Under the pieces are notes generated by a model that worked only from the letters and a program-made list of their open reading frames with translations, ran no database searches and was not told where the DNA came from. Below, one piece after another: positions 1 through 10,386 of a stretch of 64,000 nt of DNA. How positions within the stretch are numbered: position 1 is the stretch's first letter; every line of letters begins with the position of its first letter. The DNA is taken from contig JABYQS010000025.1 of assembly GCA_022592435.1 (NCBI GenBank), positions 1-64,000 of the forward strand. The letters run 5' to 3'. A program made the translations under genes and the position numbers. The DNA comes from Cerioporus squamosus (Eukaryota; Basidiomycota; Agaricomycetes; Polyporales; Polyporaceae).

Positions 1-1110
1 CTGCCTACCGGCGCCAGGGAGTGTCTCGTCATCTGTCCACGTCACCCCTCCCGGCGGGAAGCGCCCTGCCAGCTCATCCCCACAAGCCAGCTCACATTTT
101 CTACTTGGGCCAGTTTCAGCCCTTCATCGTGCTTCACGCAGCAGAGCTTCACGCTCGCAGCTTCCAGCCATCCCCTCTCGCAGGATCAGGTAGTTTGGCG
201 TCGCCAAACACGCGCGCCGCAGCTCGCTGTGGCCTCAGCCACGCATCTGCCTCAAGCAGTCGAGATCTCGTCTCGTCAGGGCTACGCCCTTCTCTCGACC
301 TGCATCTTTGGGCACCAAGGCAGCCCTAGCATTGTCATTGCTCCGTACACTAATCTGGGAGCACATAGAGCCCACGGCGCGGCCGCTCCAAAGGCCGCAG
401 ACCGTGGGAGAACGCGCCGTGGTGGCGGTTACAGGAAGAGGAGCTACCTTGGTTCGCAAACTTGCCTGACAGACCGACAGGAACTGCTAGGCATCTGTGG
501 TATCCTTTTTCGACATTCGTGGGTTCGACATATCATCGCCTGGTTTGCGTTGACTTGCATTCTGCACATACGCCTTTGATTATGCACGGACCGTTGATGA
601 TTTCCTGGCATCTCCCAGACACTCTTGCATATGTCGATTCCATATCCCCCATCCGGCGAAGCATCTATACATACCATAGAGTCTGATTACTGTCACCTAC
701 CGGGCGTTGACTGCGGTTTGCAGACGTCGTGTCTGTAGTGCAGAGTTGTAGTTGTTAATCTATAGCTAGTTATCTGGAACCTCAACGCTGTCTTTGCACT
801 CTTTCACAGCCGTGATGATGGAAATAATAGACGTGGTGGCTCTGCTGGTAGTGCGACCTGACCAATGACTACGACGACTGCTCAGAGCTGCCTCAGTCGC
901 GCGCACCCGAGTTCTCGTCCGGATGTTCGAATGTTCACCCGATAGACGTGCGATTGCGTGAGCACATGTCCCGCGCGAGGGTCCAGAAAAACGCGCGAAG
1001 CACGCTAACCATGACCGGTATGTAATCAACGTCTCCGGTGGTCAGGATCGCAGATGACACCGGTACCCAGGCACCTTCTCCCCGCTTTCTCTCAGACCAC
1101 CACCACTACC
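1..1110. other. intergenic, no gene recognised
   Basis: I see no recognisable coding region, RNA gene or repeat here. The short open frames on both strands match no family I know and lack a coherent splice pattern. The last 40 bases before the peroxiredoxin ATG are rich in C and T, a common feature of basidiomycete promoters; I see no clear TATA box. Confidence 0.5.
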
Positions 1111-2148
1111 ATGGCACCCCGCGCGAAGGCATCCACGGAGACCGCTGAACCAGCCCGCAGGTCATCGCGGATTTCTGCTCAGCCGGCGAAGGTCGTCGAG
1201 GCTGTGAAAGAGACGGTTAAGAAGGTGACGGCCCCACGGACGAAGAAGAGGTCTGCGGATGCGGATGGCGGCGAGGGTGGTGAGGGTGCGCCCGCGGTCA
1301 AGAAGGTCAGTTCGGTCTATTGCTTTGCGGCACAGTTTTGGCCAGGTCAATCAGAACTAATGTCGCGGAACTGTGCAGACCAAGGCTGCAAAAGCCACTA
1401 TGGGAGATGGCGCAGCTGCTGAGGACGAAGCTGAAGGTCTGCTCCGCGCGGTCTCCATGCGGCGGCGGTCATGACTGACACGCCAGACTTGCAGCTGCTC
1501 CCGCACTCGAGCCTATAAATATCGGAGACACGTTGCCTTCATACACGCTCAAGAACGAGAAGGACGAGGATGTCGACGTTGCGACCTTGACCGCTGAGAA
1601 GGGCGTCATCTTCTTCCTGGTCCCGAAGGCCGATACTCGTGAGTACCACAGTAATATTGCATCCGAAATGCGAGCTCGTATCTCAGTGGAGATGGTCTTC
1701 AGCGGGTTGCACGCAGCAAGCCTGTGGTTACCGTGACATATACCCTGACTTCGCATCGCTCAACTTCGATGTGTACTGCCTGAGTGCCGACAAACCCGCG
1801 GCGCAGAGCAAGTGGCAGACCAAGGCAAGTCGTGGTTTTCGTCGAGTTCTGTAGCACGATGCTCACGCGTGCATGTTTAGAAAAACCTCCCTTATCCGCT
1901 CTTGTCTGATCCTCAGCGTGTTCTGATCACTGCTCTGGGTGCGGGCGAGGGTGGCAAGACGAAGCGGAGCCACTTCATCTTTGAGAAGGGCGGCAAGCTC
2001 GTGGACAAGAAGATTCCCGTCAAGCCTGCGGACAGGTGCGAGCCTCGCCTTGAGAATATTCCTATGTTAGCTAACGGTTATATGTCCCAGTCCTAAGCTC
2101 GCCCTGGAGTTCGTCAAGTCGCTTGCGCCGTCCGCAGCTGAGGTGTAG
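1111..2148 (+). CDS. PrxQ/BCP-type peroxiredoxin (Dot5-like nuclear thiol peroxidase)
   Basis: A thioredoxin-dependent peroxidase that reduces hydroperoxides with a cysteine thiol. I read six exons: 1111-1305, 1379-1436, 1495-1638, 1703-1824, 1881-2035 and 2091-2148, giving 243 residues. The core has the PrxQ motif PGCTQQACGYRD, with peroxidatic Cys and the resolving Cys five residues later, followed by a YPLLSDP-type segment. The first 80 or so residues form a basic Lys/Ala/Pro-rich tail (RRSSRISAQPAK, RTKKRS) that resembles a nuclear targeting region, as in yeast Dot5; nuclear location is inferred. Intron 4 appears to start with GC (gcaagt at 1825) rather than GT. The start was chosen as the first ATG of the basic tail, after a CT-rich leader. 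Confidence 0.9.
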
Positions 2149-2668
2149 TTGTGCACCTTCCAATTTTGAGTCTTTATCGGTATGTGTCGGATCTCCTCTA
2201 CTTGCTGTCTGGCTATCGTGTATGCTTTCGATCTGTATGTACGTCCTAACTCTGCGTGGATGCCTATACCTGCCAGTGGTCGTACGGTACGAACTCGGGC
2301 GCATCAGTAAATTCATGAACAACTCGCCTGCTCGACCGACTTCCACAGTGATCGTGTGTCATGAAGACTTTGCAGGCTCAGTACATTGGCAGCGTAGCAG
2401 TTCCCTCGTGCATATGTAAGTACCTTGAACGCATGGTAGTTCAAGCTCAAGTGCGCTGCAACCCAATCCGTGCCAGTTTTGTTTGCCATTAGATTCGGAC
2501 CTAGTGTAATTTAGCCTAGAATGATAAGGGCCGCTGCGTCATCCGGACCAGGCGCCAACCACGTCTTGGCCTGTGCACTGACCTCTGCAGGAGCGCAGGC
2601 CGACTGCGCTCCGGACACTCTTATATCTGCTCTTGCACTCCATCTAGCTTTACACGACAACACTCAGC
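2149..2668. other. intergenic between peroxiredoxin and WASP genes
   Basis: Presumed 3' region of the peroxiredoxin gene and promoter of the WASP gene. A weak TATA-like run (ttatatc) lies near 2622, about 45 bases before the WASP start codon. I see no further gene. Confidence 0.5.
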
Positions 2669-4259
2669 ATGCCAGCAACATCGACGCTGTCGAGCGACGA
2701 GAAGACGAAGGTCAAGGCAGCGGTGAACGCCCCCGCGAACAAGATCTTCACGGCGGCGCTCGCTCGTATCTATTATGCCTACCCAAAGCCGGACGAGTGG
2801 TCGTACACGGGTCTGCAGGGCGCCCTTGCGTTCGTGAAGGACACTCAGGGCGTGCTGTACCTTAAGCTCGTCGACCTTACTGGGACCAGGGGCATCATCT
2901 GGGAACATGAACTCTACGAGGGGTTTGAGTACTATCAGGACCGGCCGTTCTTCCATTCGTTCCCTGGAGATGTGAGTGGGCCTTTTATTGGGGTCGTTCT
3001 TGTGGTCCGGGAGGTTCTGACATAGGTTTACGATGAAGGAATGCATGATCGGGGTCGTATTCTCAGACGAGAGCGAGGCTAAGACGTTCTACAAGAAGGT
3101 GACATCGAAGAAGACGGACTCAGGTGCGCCACTTGCTCATTGTTCACCAGCACCGCAGCTCACTGTGTGCGCAGGCAAAAGCAAGTCGGATGGCGCGAAG
3201 AAGAAGAAGGCCTCCAAGTCGGCGAAGGGTGGCAAGATCGACAAGTCGATGATATCCGGTCCCACTGTTGGTTCCTTCAAGCACGTCGCGCACATGGGCT
3301 ACGACGCCGAGAAGGGATTCACGTCCACAAACGTAGATCCCTCTTGGGAGGCCTTCTTGACGAACCTCGAGGGTCAGGGTGTCTCCAGAGACGTTCTAAT
3401 GCAAAACATGGACTTCATCAAGGACTTTGTGCGCGACGCGCAGAAGGCCGATGCGAAACCTGCAGCCCCAGGTTCAGCCAAGAAGAAGCCTCCGCCGCCG
3501 CCCGCTCCCCGACGTCCTCATCATGCTGCCCCGGAATCCAAGCCTCCTTCTCCGCCTCCCGCACCTCCGTCCCGGCCGCCTCCACGCAGCGCGCCCCCTG
3601 CCCCGCCATCCCCTGCACCGCCGTCGCCCGCGACTTCTGCTCCACCTCCACCTCCACCTCCGCCTCCCCCCACACGCAGTGGTGGTGGCGCTCCTGCACC
3701 TCCGCCCCCGCCTCCTACCCGTCCAAAGACTGGCCCACCAGTACCGCCAGCGCCACCAGTGCGCCCTACTTCCGTTGCTCCCCCACCTCCGCCTCCACCT
3801 CCAGGGCGTCCTTCTCCTCCTTCGGGTGGTGCGCCTCCTCCCCCTCCCCCACCCCCACCCCCGCCTCCTCCTGCAGCAGGAAGTGGTGCACCTCCGCCGC
3901 CGCCGCCGCCGCCGCCTCCACCTCCACCGCCCGCAGGAGGGGGTGTGCCTCCGCCCCCTCCGCCCCCACCTCCTCCAGCAGGTGGCCCGAGCGCTCTGGC
4001 GGAACTTCCTGCCCCTCAGCCCGGCAGAGACGCGCTGTTGGCGTCGATCCAAGGCGCTGGTGTACATGTACTCAGGAAGACCAGCACTGGCTCGCCGCCC
4101 GCACGGTCTACGCCACAGCCGCCAGCAGAAGAGCCACCGGCGGCCGGCGGAGGCGGAGGAGGGGACCTGACCGCTGCGCTTGCTGCTGCGTTGCTGGAGA
4201 GAAACAAGCGTATGGGAGACAGTGATGAGGAAGATGACGATGACGATGAGTGGGACTGA
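2669..4259 (+). CDS. WASP/Las17-family actin nucleation-promoting factor
   Basis: Activates the Arp2/3 complex to branch actin at endocytic patches and hyphal tips. Exons 2669-2971, 3039-3123 and 3175-4259 encode 490 residues. In order: an N-terminal WH1 (EVH1) domain in about the first 125 residues (WSYTGLQGALAFV, FFHSFPGD joined to ECMIGVVFSDE across intron 1), a Lys-rich stretch, a CRIB/GBD-like segment (ISGPTVGSFKHVAHMGYD), a long poly-proline region for SH3 and profilin binding at about residues 240-400, a WH2 actin-binding motif (GRDALLASIQGAGVHVLRK) and an acidic Arp2/3-binding tail ending DDDDDEWD. All expected modules are present and the frame is intact. The poly-Pro region is encoded by simple repeats and is probably length-variable between strains. 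Confidence 0.95.
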
Positions 4260-4613
4260 ACGAGTTGTGACTAGTTGACTTTGCTTGCCTTCTCCCGCGA
4301 TTACATACAAGATACCTGAGGTTCTCGAGCATGTACCGTAGTATTATTGACTAACCGAATGCTGTTCCTACACTGACGAATGGAGTCCATGCAATGCGGC
4401 AGGGTCGTTTGCGGTGCCGCCGGAGGTTGCGATAAGAGCGAACCAGTGCGGACTGGACGGATATAAATGGGCATCTGGCGATTGCCGAGATGGTTGGGCT
4501 CATCATAGAATCCATCCTGTACGCTCTTTAGCACCGCCGTTTGCCCCCGCACCTCATATTCCGTCTCTTGCCCCCAGCTCACCCCGTTCTCTCGTTTACA
4601 TACAACACACACC
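4260..4613. other. intergenic, calmodulin promoter
   Basis: Holds the WASP 3' region and the calmodulin promoter with a TATA-like box at 4462-4468. The last 80 bases before the ATG are CT-rich. Confidence 0.5.
4462..4468 (+). promoter_or_regulatory. TATA-like box of calmodulin
   Basis: TATAAAT about 150 bp before the calmodulin ATG. The distance is long for a fungal TATA box, so an intervening 5' leader is likely. Confidence 0.45.
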
Positions 4614-5618
4614 ATGGCCGACCAGCTGGTGAGTCGAGCTTGCTCTGCGCGTGGACGAGGGGTCCTGACTACTTGCGCTGCCGACGATGTTTTAGTCCGA
4701 GGGTGAGCGATTGTTATCCTCGTGAGAGTGCCCAGAGAGCGGCATCCGCTGACTTCTTATTGTTCTTTCTCTAGAGCAGATCTCTGGTACGCAGATCACT
4801 TTGCGCCCCGCAGGGTGCGTGCGCGATGCGCTTGCTGACGGACGCGGTCTGCAGAGTTCAAGGAGGCGTTCTCCCTGTTCGACAAGGGTGAGTGCGCCTA
4901 TTCATCGCCCATCACCAGTAGCAACGCGTCTTCCCGCATCCCCTCTGCCCACCTCGTATCTTCCCACATGTGTCCAATCTCCCTGCCGTACCCCTTCTTC
5001 TGCGTCTCTGTGGTGTGAGCGTATCTGCGCGCAGGACGGGACTGACCTCTGCTCCTTCTGAACAGACGGCGATGGCACGATCACCACCAAGGAGCTCGGC
5101 ACTGTGATGCGCTCGCTCGGGCAGAACCCCACGGAGGCGGAGCTCCAGGACATGATCAACGAAGTTGACGCGGACGGAAACGGCACGATCGACTTCCCCG
5201 AGTTCTTGACGATGATGGCGCGCAAGATGCGCGACACCGACTCCGAGGAGGAGATCAAGGAGGCGTTCAAGGTCTTCGACAAGGACGGTAACGGCTACAT
5301 CTCTGCTGCCGAGCTGCGGCACGTCATGACCAACCTCGGTACGTTGTTGTACTGTCAGTGTTGGCCGGGGAGGACAGCTACTGACGAACGAGGCGATGTA
5401 GGCGAGAAGCTGTCGGACTCGGAGGTCGACGAGATGATTCGTGAAGCTGATGTTGACGGTGACGGTCAGATCAACTACGAGGGTGAGTCCAGGTTGCCCA
5501 TGGATTGTTTGATCATCGCTGATCATTTTCCGTTCAGAGTTCGTGAAGGTATGTTCCCAAGTCCGCCGGAGACCTAAGCTGTTCCTGACCGTGTCTCCAG
5601 ATGATGCTGTCGAAGTAA
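4614..5618 (+). CDS. cmd1: calmodulin
   Basis: Calcium sensor with four EF hands, 149 residues, essential in fungi for activating kinases, calcineurin and other targets. I read eight exons: 4614-4628, 4696-4702, 4775-4786, 4855-4887, 5066-5338, 5402-5482, 5538-5548 and 5601-5618. They join in frame to give the canonical N-terminus MADQLSEEQISEFKEAF and C-terminus FVKMMLSK. The four loops begin [36 protein letters not shown] and [12 protein letters not shown], each with intact calcium ligands. Exons of 7, 12 and 11 nt make this gene easy to mis-predict; their boundaries were set by the near-invariant protein sequence and by GT/AG signals. Confidence 0.97.
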
Positions 5619-6046
5619 ATCAAAGTGCTGCCTTGCTGCGTCTCCCTGTACTCCCTTCGCCTCTGTCGTATGTACGGTATCTATATCCCGAAGTCTGTAT
5701 ACAGTAACGAAGCATATCCCTTAAAAGTTCTTATCTTCATGAACATGTGAGCGTCGTGGCTGCATCGGGCTGAGACCCTACTATGTCCAGGCGTATGTAT
5801 GTCGTTGGAGTCCCATAACGGGAAGGAGGGATATCGCGGTAGATCCGGATGCGCAGACGTCATGACCAAGCCCCTGCGCATCTCCTCCGCACTCCATTCG
5901 ATCTCGTCATAGCTGCGCTCCAGAGCTGTGCATATACTTATAAGACCCTCGTGTCTGGTCTCCTTCCCACTCACAATATCCAGATACCACTCCATACGCA
6001 CCCACATCTTCACGACCTAACTTCACGCGTACTTCACGAGTTCACT
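5619..6046. other. intergenic, calmodulin 3' region and next promoter
   Basis: No gene seen. A TATAAG box at 5939-5944 precedes the next gene. Confidence 0.5.
5939..5944 (+). promoter_or_regulatory. TATA-like box
   Basis: TATAAG about 105 bp before the ATG at 6047. Confidence 0.4.
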
Positions 6047-6481
6047 ATGTCCTCCCTCGTCGATAAGATTAAGTCGAAGACCACGGGCAAGAGCTCGCAG
6101 CCTCAGCAGCAGCAGCAGAACGAGCCCACCTATGGCATTCTGCCCCACCCTGCTGTACGTCCGCCTTGCTGATCATCGGGAGGTTTCGATGCTAACTATT
6201 TCTTGATGCGTGAGCAGAAGTCAAACGACCCGCGCGATCTCGAGCCGCCCCAGCCCGGCGGCGGGCTGAATAGCAAGCCTGAGTACGAGGCATTCCATGC
6301 GCGCGACCCGCACGTCCCGTCGCCGCAGGTCATGAACAACCTGTCCCCTCCGAAGGTGAGTTTGTCCGTGTCTCATGTGTCGATGGGGCAGTATTAACGT
6401 CTTATACAGACTAGGGAGGAGTTGAGAGCCCGGGCGCAGGAGCTTAACCAGAACTCACCGGGCGATATGTTGGAGCACTAG
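6047..6481 (+). CDS. small hydrophilic protein, function unknown
   Basis: I do not recognise this family. Exons 6047-6154, 6218-6355 and 6410-6481 all join in phase 0 and encode 105 residues. The protein is polar, Gln-, Pro- and Asn-rich, with no signal peptide or membrane segment: an N-terminal basic stretch (VDKIKSKTTGKSSQ), a poly-Gln run, a central NDPRDLEPPQPGG motif, then REELRARAQELNQ and SPGDMLEH at the end. Its compact exon plan, good splice signals, TATA-like box and coherent frame argue for a real gene. It may be a small stress-type or intrinsically disordered protein; that is a guess from composition only. Confidence 0.75.
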
Positions 6482-6977
6482 GAAGTTATGGATGTTGATG
6501 GTGTCGTGGTGTTGTAAGAGTATAATTGACTGTGTGAGAAATGCACTGCGACGACTGTGCGGGCGATACGACTGCAGATGTTCGGGACCCGTCTCTGTCT
6601 TGCGACATTGGCTGTGGCGAGTGGATCCTCCAATCTTCGACGAAAGGCTGAATACGCATGCGTGGATGTGCTCCCTAACTCGATTCATTGTGATGAATAG
6701 CGGCGCGCTGCAAGGGCGAGCGATACAGGTGAGAATTACAGTAAGATTCGCCAGGCGACCTGAGCCAACAAGACACGAAGGAAGGGAGATTCACTGAGTT
6801 CCTTCTCCGCGGCAATCGATAGTATTTGAGTGGTCGATGACACTTCAAAGGGCGTCGCGCGAGAGCGAGCGGATAGCGATGCAACCGAAAAACTTGGCAA
6901 GGAGTGGTTGCGAGAGCGAGGGATGTTTGTGCAAACACATACGTCGAATGCGTAGTGGCGGATGATGGCGAAAAAGT

Positions 6978-7295
6978 AGGCTTGTACTACGTGAGGGGGG
7001 GGGGGGTCGCAACCCCCCCCCCCCCCCCGTGAGAACGTCTGAGTACGAATTTTGGCCGGTGGGACATGTCGGACTTCGAACCTCAGGCGCTTCCACGTCC
7101 TGCATCTGCGCACACCTCATGTCCTAATCCTCCGAGCTGTTCATATTGGAGACGAAAGTTGTCAGAGAGACAAGCTCTGGAGTGCGTATTTTTCTCGGGA
7201 ATACGGTGGGCGCATGTTGCGGGCGAGAGACCAGAGCCAGAGAAGAGTTTCCCACGGGGGGCGTCTGCGACCCCCCTGCTACGTAGTACCAGCCT
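6978..7295. mobile_element. 318-bp MITE-like element with terminal inverted repeats
   Basis: The two ends read AGGCTTGTACTACGT (6978-6992) and, on the other strand, AGGCTGGTACTACGT (7295-7281), 14 of 15 bases matching. Similarity continues inward: each end then has a G run, the bases TCGCA and a C run followed by CGTG. At the left end this is G12 (6995-7006) and C16 (7013-7028); at the right end, six and six. There is no open frame long enough for a transposase, so it would be non-autonomous. I could not define a target-site duplication, so the mobile-element call is inferred from the inverted repeats alone. Confidence 0.55.
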
Positions 7296-7342
7296 CTATT
7301 CTGAGGGACGAGGAACTACTAGAGGCTGGCAAGCGAGCCTAG
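7294..7342. repeat. short dispersed hairpin repeat, copy 1
   Basis: Begins CTCTATTCTGAGGGACGAGG and ends CGAGCCTAG. A second copy, over 40 bases nearly identical, is at 25361-25407. It has nested inverted repeats (CCTCTA with TAGAGG; AGGCT with AGCCT) and could form a stem-loop. It abuts the inverted-repeat element. Confidence 0.55.
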
Positions 7343-7689
7343 CGAGAAAGTGCCGACCAGAGCCGTGAGGGGAACGTTGACCACAAGCGATCCGGCAGAG
7401 GAAGCTTCAGAGTCTGCAAGAGTCATGTCCGTGTCTGGTCTGGACAGTCTGACAGCAGAGGAGCCAGGGATGGACAACGCATGAGGGAACGGTGTCCGTG
7501 AGCTCGCGAAAGTCGCGTCGGTTGCACACAGAAGCGCTCAAAACGCGTGATGCGTACTGCGTGACACGGTGTCACGGACTGACGCGTCTGAGCGTACGCG
7601 TTCTGCGAGGGCCTCAGGCAGCTTCACTTACGCGTTCTCCGCCATCTCCTCTTCCTCCTGTTCTCCTCACCCCGTAACATTCGCCCAGC

Positions 7690-8569
7690 ATGGTCTGTTT
7701 TTTGCGCATTGCATGCCGTCGCGAAACTGACTGGTGCTGTCGTAGTCGATAATGGAATACAACGGTGGCTCCGTGATCGCCATGGTGGGCAAGGAGTGTG
7801 TCGCCATTGCCTCCGACCTTCGACTAGGCAATCAGGCTCTGGGTATTTCGTCCAACTTCCAGAAGGTGTGTTTACTCCTGCGTCCTGCTCTGTGTCGCTA
7901 AGCCGTCTGTGCGTCCCTTAGATCTTCCAAATGACGGATCGGATATTCCTGGGCCTTCCCGGGCTTGCAACGGATGTAACAACACTGTGCGTACTCTCTT
8001 CTAGTAATGACCGTCTCGAAATACCCAGACGTTGCTCCACAGGAAGGAGACATTCCGCTACCGAGTCAACATGTACACCATCAAGGAGGAGCGCGAGATC
8101 GAGCCCGAAACCTTCGCACACATGGTCTCTTCCGCCCTTTACGAGCGCCGCTTCGGTCCCTACTTCATCGAGCCCGTCATGTGTGGCCTCCAGAAGACAC
8201 ACACTGGCGACTACAAGCCGTTCATCGCCGCGACGGATCTCATCGGCTGTCTTAACTTTGCGAAGGACTTCGTCGTCGCGGGCACGGCGAGTAGCAAGCT
8301 GTACGGTGTGGCGGAGGGACTGTGGGAGCCGGATCTGGAGCCGGAGGATCTGTTTGAGACATGTGCGCAGACGCTGCTGAATGCAGTAGATCGTGATGCG
8401 TACTCGGGCTGGGGAGCGGAGGTGTATGTTCTGTGAGTCTCTTCATCTCTCTCTTGTGCATAGGCTGCACTCAGAGTGTCGGTATCGCATGGATGTGTAT
8501 GCTGAAGCCTTTGTGTATAGGACGAAAGACAAGGTGATCAGGCGCACGCTCAAGGGTCGCATGGACTAG
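7690..8569 (+). CDS. PUP3: 20S proteasome subunit beta-3 (Pup3)
   Basis: A structural, non-catalytic beta subunit of the 20S core particle. Exons 7690-7692, 7746-7865, 7922-7986, 8043-8432 and 8521-8569 encode 208 residues. Exon 1 is only the ATG codon, and splicing restores the conserved family start [19 protein letters not shown]. Further family signatures are [36 protein letters not shown] and the C-terminal [11 protein letters not shown]. As expected for beta-3 there is no propeptide and no N-terminal catalytic Thr. The gene runs convergently toward HYD-1. Confidence 0.95.
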
Positions 8570-8900
8570 TTTGTATGTATATCAGCATCTCATATCTCAT
8601 CATCGCTCTCGATTGCAAGGACTTCCAAACGTATCTCGAGAAAGTTCATTGAGCAAGTAGGATGGTACGTACCATGATGGAGATTGTCTGAACCTATGAG
8701 GACCAGTGGCAACTCTCGCACTTCGATGTTTCGTCTACGCCAAGATGGCACATATATTCAACGATATCCGAAACCAGACGTGCTGCACTAAATCGAAACC
8801 AAACCGTCGAAACTCAAGGAGAGCTCATGGAACATTTATCCGTATGATCCCATACACCCTTCTCCTCCGCATTCCATCCCTCGAACTGTTTGCATGTCGC
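8570..8900. other. convergent intergenic spacer
   Basis: Shared 3' region of PUP3 and HYD-1; I see nothing else in it. Confidence 0.5.
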
Positions 8901-9521
8901 TTAGAGGAAGACAGGGATGCAGCCGATGGAAATCAGCGAGCCCTGAGAATAGAGAAGGTGAGCGAGTACTTGTATGTGCGATCGCGAAGAGGCACTCACA
9001 ACAGAGTTGTTCTCGCAGCAAACCGTAACAGCGGTGCACGCGTTGCCGCTGCCTACACCAACGCCCGTGATCGGGTCACAGTTCAGACCAAGGACGACGT
9101 CCAGGTCCTTCAAGATGATCCCCAGGAGGCCCAGGATGACCTTGCCAGGGGCCGAGTTCGCCTGTTCAGCGCCCACAACGTTTGTTATCCGACTTGAGCG
9201 GCATCCTAGCTATTGCAAGAGTGGGAATGAGGGACTTACGCTCTGGATAGCCTCGCAACACTGGATCGGACCAGTGGTGCAGTTGCTCGCGGGCTCAGTG
9301 ACGGTCACCACTGGGGCGGTCGCGGTGCAAGTCCCCGTCCCCGTCTGGGTGATTGTCTTGGGCGGCTCGGTTAGCGTCTGCGTCTGCGTCTTGGTGACTG
9401 TAGTCGTGGCCGTCGTCGTGACGGTCGTGGCCCCAGTGGTGGTACCGGTGTTCCACGGGGTGGCGGTCGCAAGGACGGCGAGGGAGACGAAGGCGAGAGT
9501 GGTGGAGAGGCGGGCGAACAT
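8901..9521 (-). CDS. HYD-1, class I hydrophobin with Thr-rich linker
   Basis: Secreted amphipathic protein that self-assembles at air-water interfaces. Exons (minus strand) 9521-9240, 9161-9000 and 8942-8901 give 161 residues. A signal peptide ends near VLATATP and is followed by a Thr-rich linker of about 60 residues (alternating Thr, as in TKTQTQTLTEPPKT). The core has the eight-cysteine pattern C-X6-CC, C, C-X5-CC, C: NCTTGPIQCC, GLNCDPI, ACTAVTVCCENN and ISIGCIPV. A ninth cysteine lies in the linker (GTGTCTATAP), which is unusual. Introns are phase 0. HYD-2 is its closest relative and shares its upstream DNA. Confidence 0.93.
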
Positions 9522-10386
9522 GGTGATGTTGCTGCACTGAGCTGTGAGGAGAGGAGTGTAGAGAAGCTGAGTGGATCTGCTGCTCTGGAGGATGATGGTG
9601 AGTCCTCGTCAGCCTTTATACCTCTTCGATGCCCTGACTTGGCCCTACGTTATTGCAGCAGTTGGCTTTCCGGACGCGAATACGACTGAACTGGTCGAAA
9701 ACGCACCTCTCGGCTGGAAAGCAACCGACTGCCAGTGAATCACGCGCTTGGTCGACGTACCTGGTCGACGCAGCGGTATGTCAACCAGACCGTTCGGCGT
9801 ATTGTCGAGTGTATGCCAGAAGCCATGCTGACCGCGCTCTCACAGCAGAGCGACCTTCACAATGACGCACGAGCAACGGGTCTCACAGTCGGTCTTGACA
9901 CGGTTCCGCGCTGCAGCTGTACGAGATATGAGCGTGTGCGACGGAGCTGCCACGCATACAGACTGCACCCGTGGGTGGTACGCGCCGCTTACTGTACCTA
10001 GTGTGTCGTCCATGTGAATCTGACGAGCACACGTCCTGGTGTCAAACAGGCTCGCCGGCAGTCCATGACACGAACCACTCGGGGATCTTTTCGTCGCTCG
10101 CAATATGACGATGTAACCACATGCGCCAGGGACGGTCCTCTCTTCGGCCATGGTCGGTAAATTCCGTCACTCGCCGAGCTCTCCCTCCGAAATACCCGTG
10201 TATCCCCGATATACGGGATTTCTGCCAATCAAATACGAGGTGCTGCAGCCAGGAGCTCCACTGCAGCGTGCAGCTCCCAAATATGTATCCATCAAGTCCA
10301 GAATCGTCATCATTCACAACCGAGGAGAGTCCGACAAAAATCTATCCCTGCAATCCAATCAATTCCGCACTCCGTCTTAGTATGTC
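9522..10386. other. HYD-1 upstream region, duplicated unit copy A
   Basis: Aligns by eye with 11421-12240 upstream of HYD-2, for example GCATACAGACTGCACCCGTG here against GCATACAGTCTGCACCCGTG there. It has a TATA box at 9615-9620 and no gene. Confidence 0.6.
9615..9620 (-). promoter_or_regulatory. TATA box of HYD-1
   Basis: TATAAA on the minus strand, about 95 bp before the ATG. Confidence 0.5.

Larger units (their letters stand above)
6482..7689. other. intergenic with an inverted-repeat element
   Basis: Outside the inverted-repeat element (6978-7295) and the adjacent short repeat (7294-7342) I see no gene. The last 60 bases before 7690 are CT-rich, as expected for the Pup3 promoter. Confidence 0.5.

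Noticed and set aside
3140..4225. Long open frames in other frames and on the other strand of the WASP gene
   Set aside because: They are Ser/Thr/Arg-rich by-products of the poly-proline coding repeats; the WASP frame has all expected domains.
6995..7028. G12/C16 tract as a sequencing artefact
   Set aside because: A shorter version of the same G-run/TCGCA/C-run block occurs inverted at the other end of the element, so the structure is real even if run lengths may be wrong.
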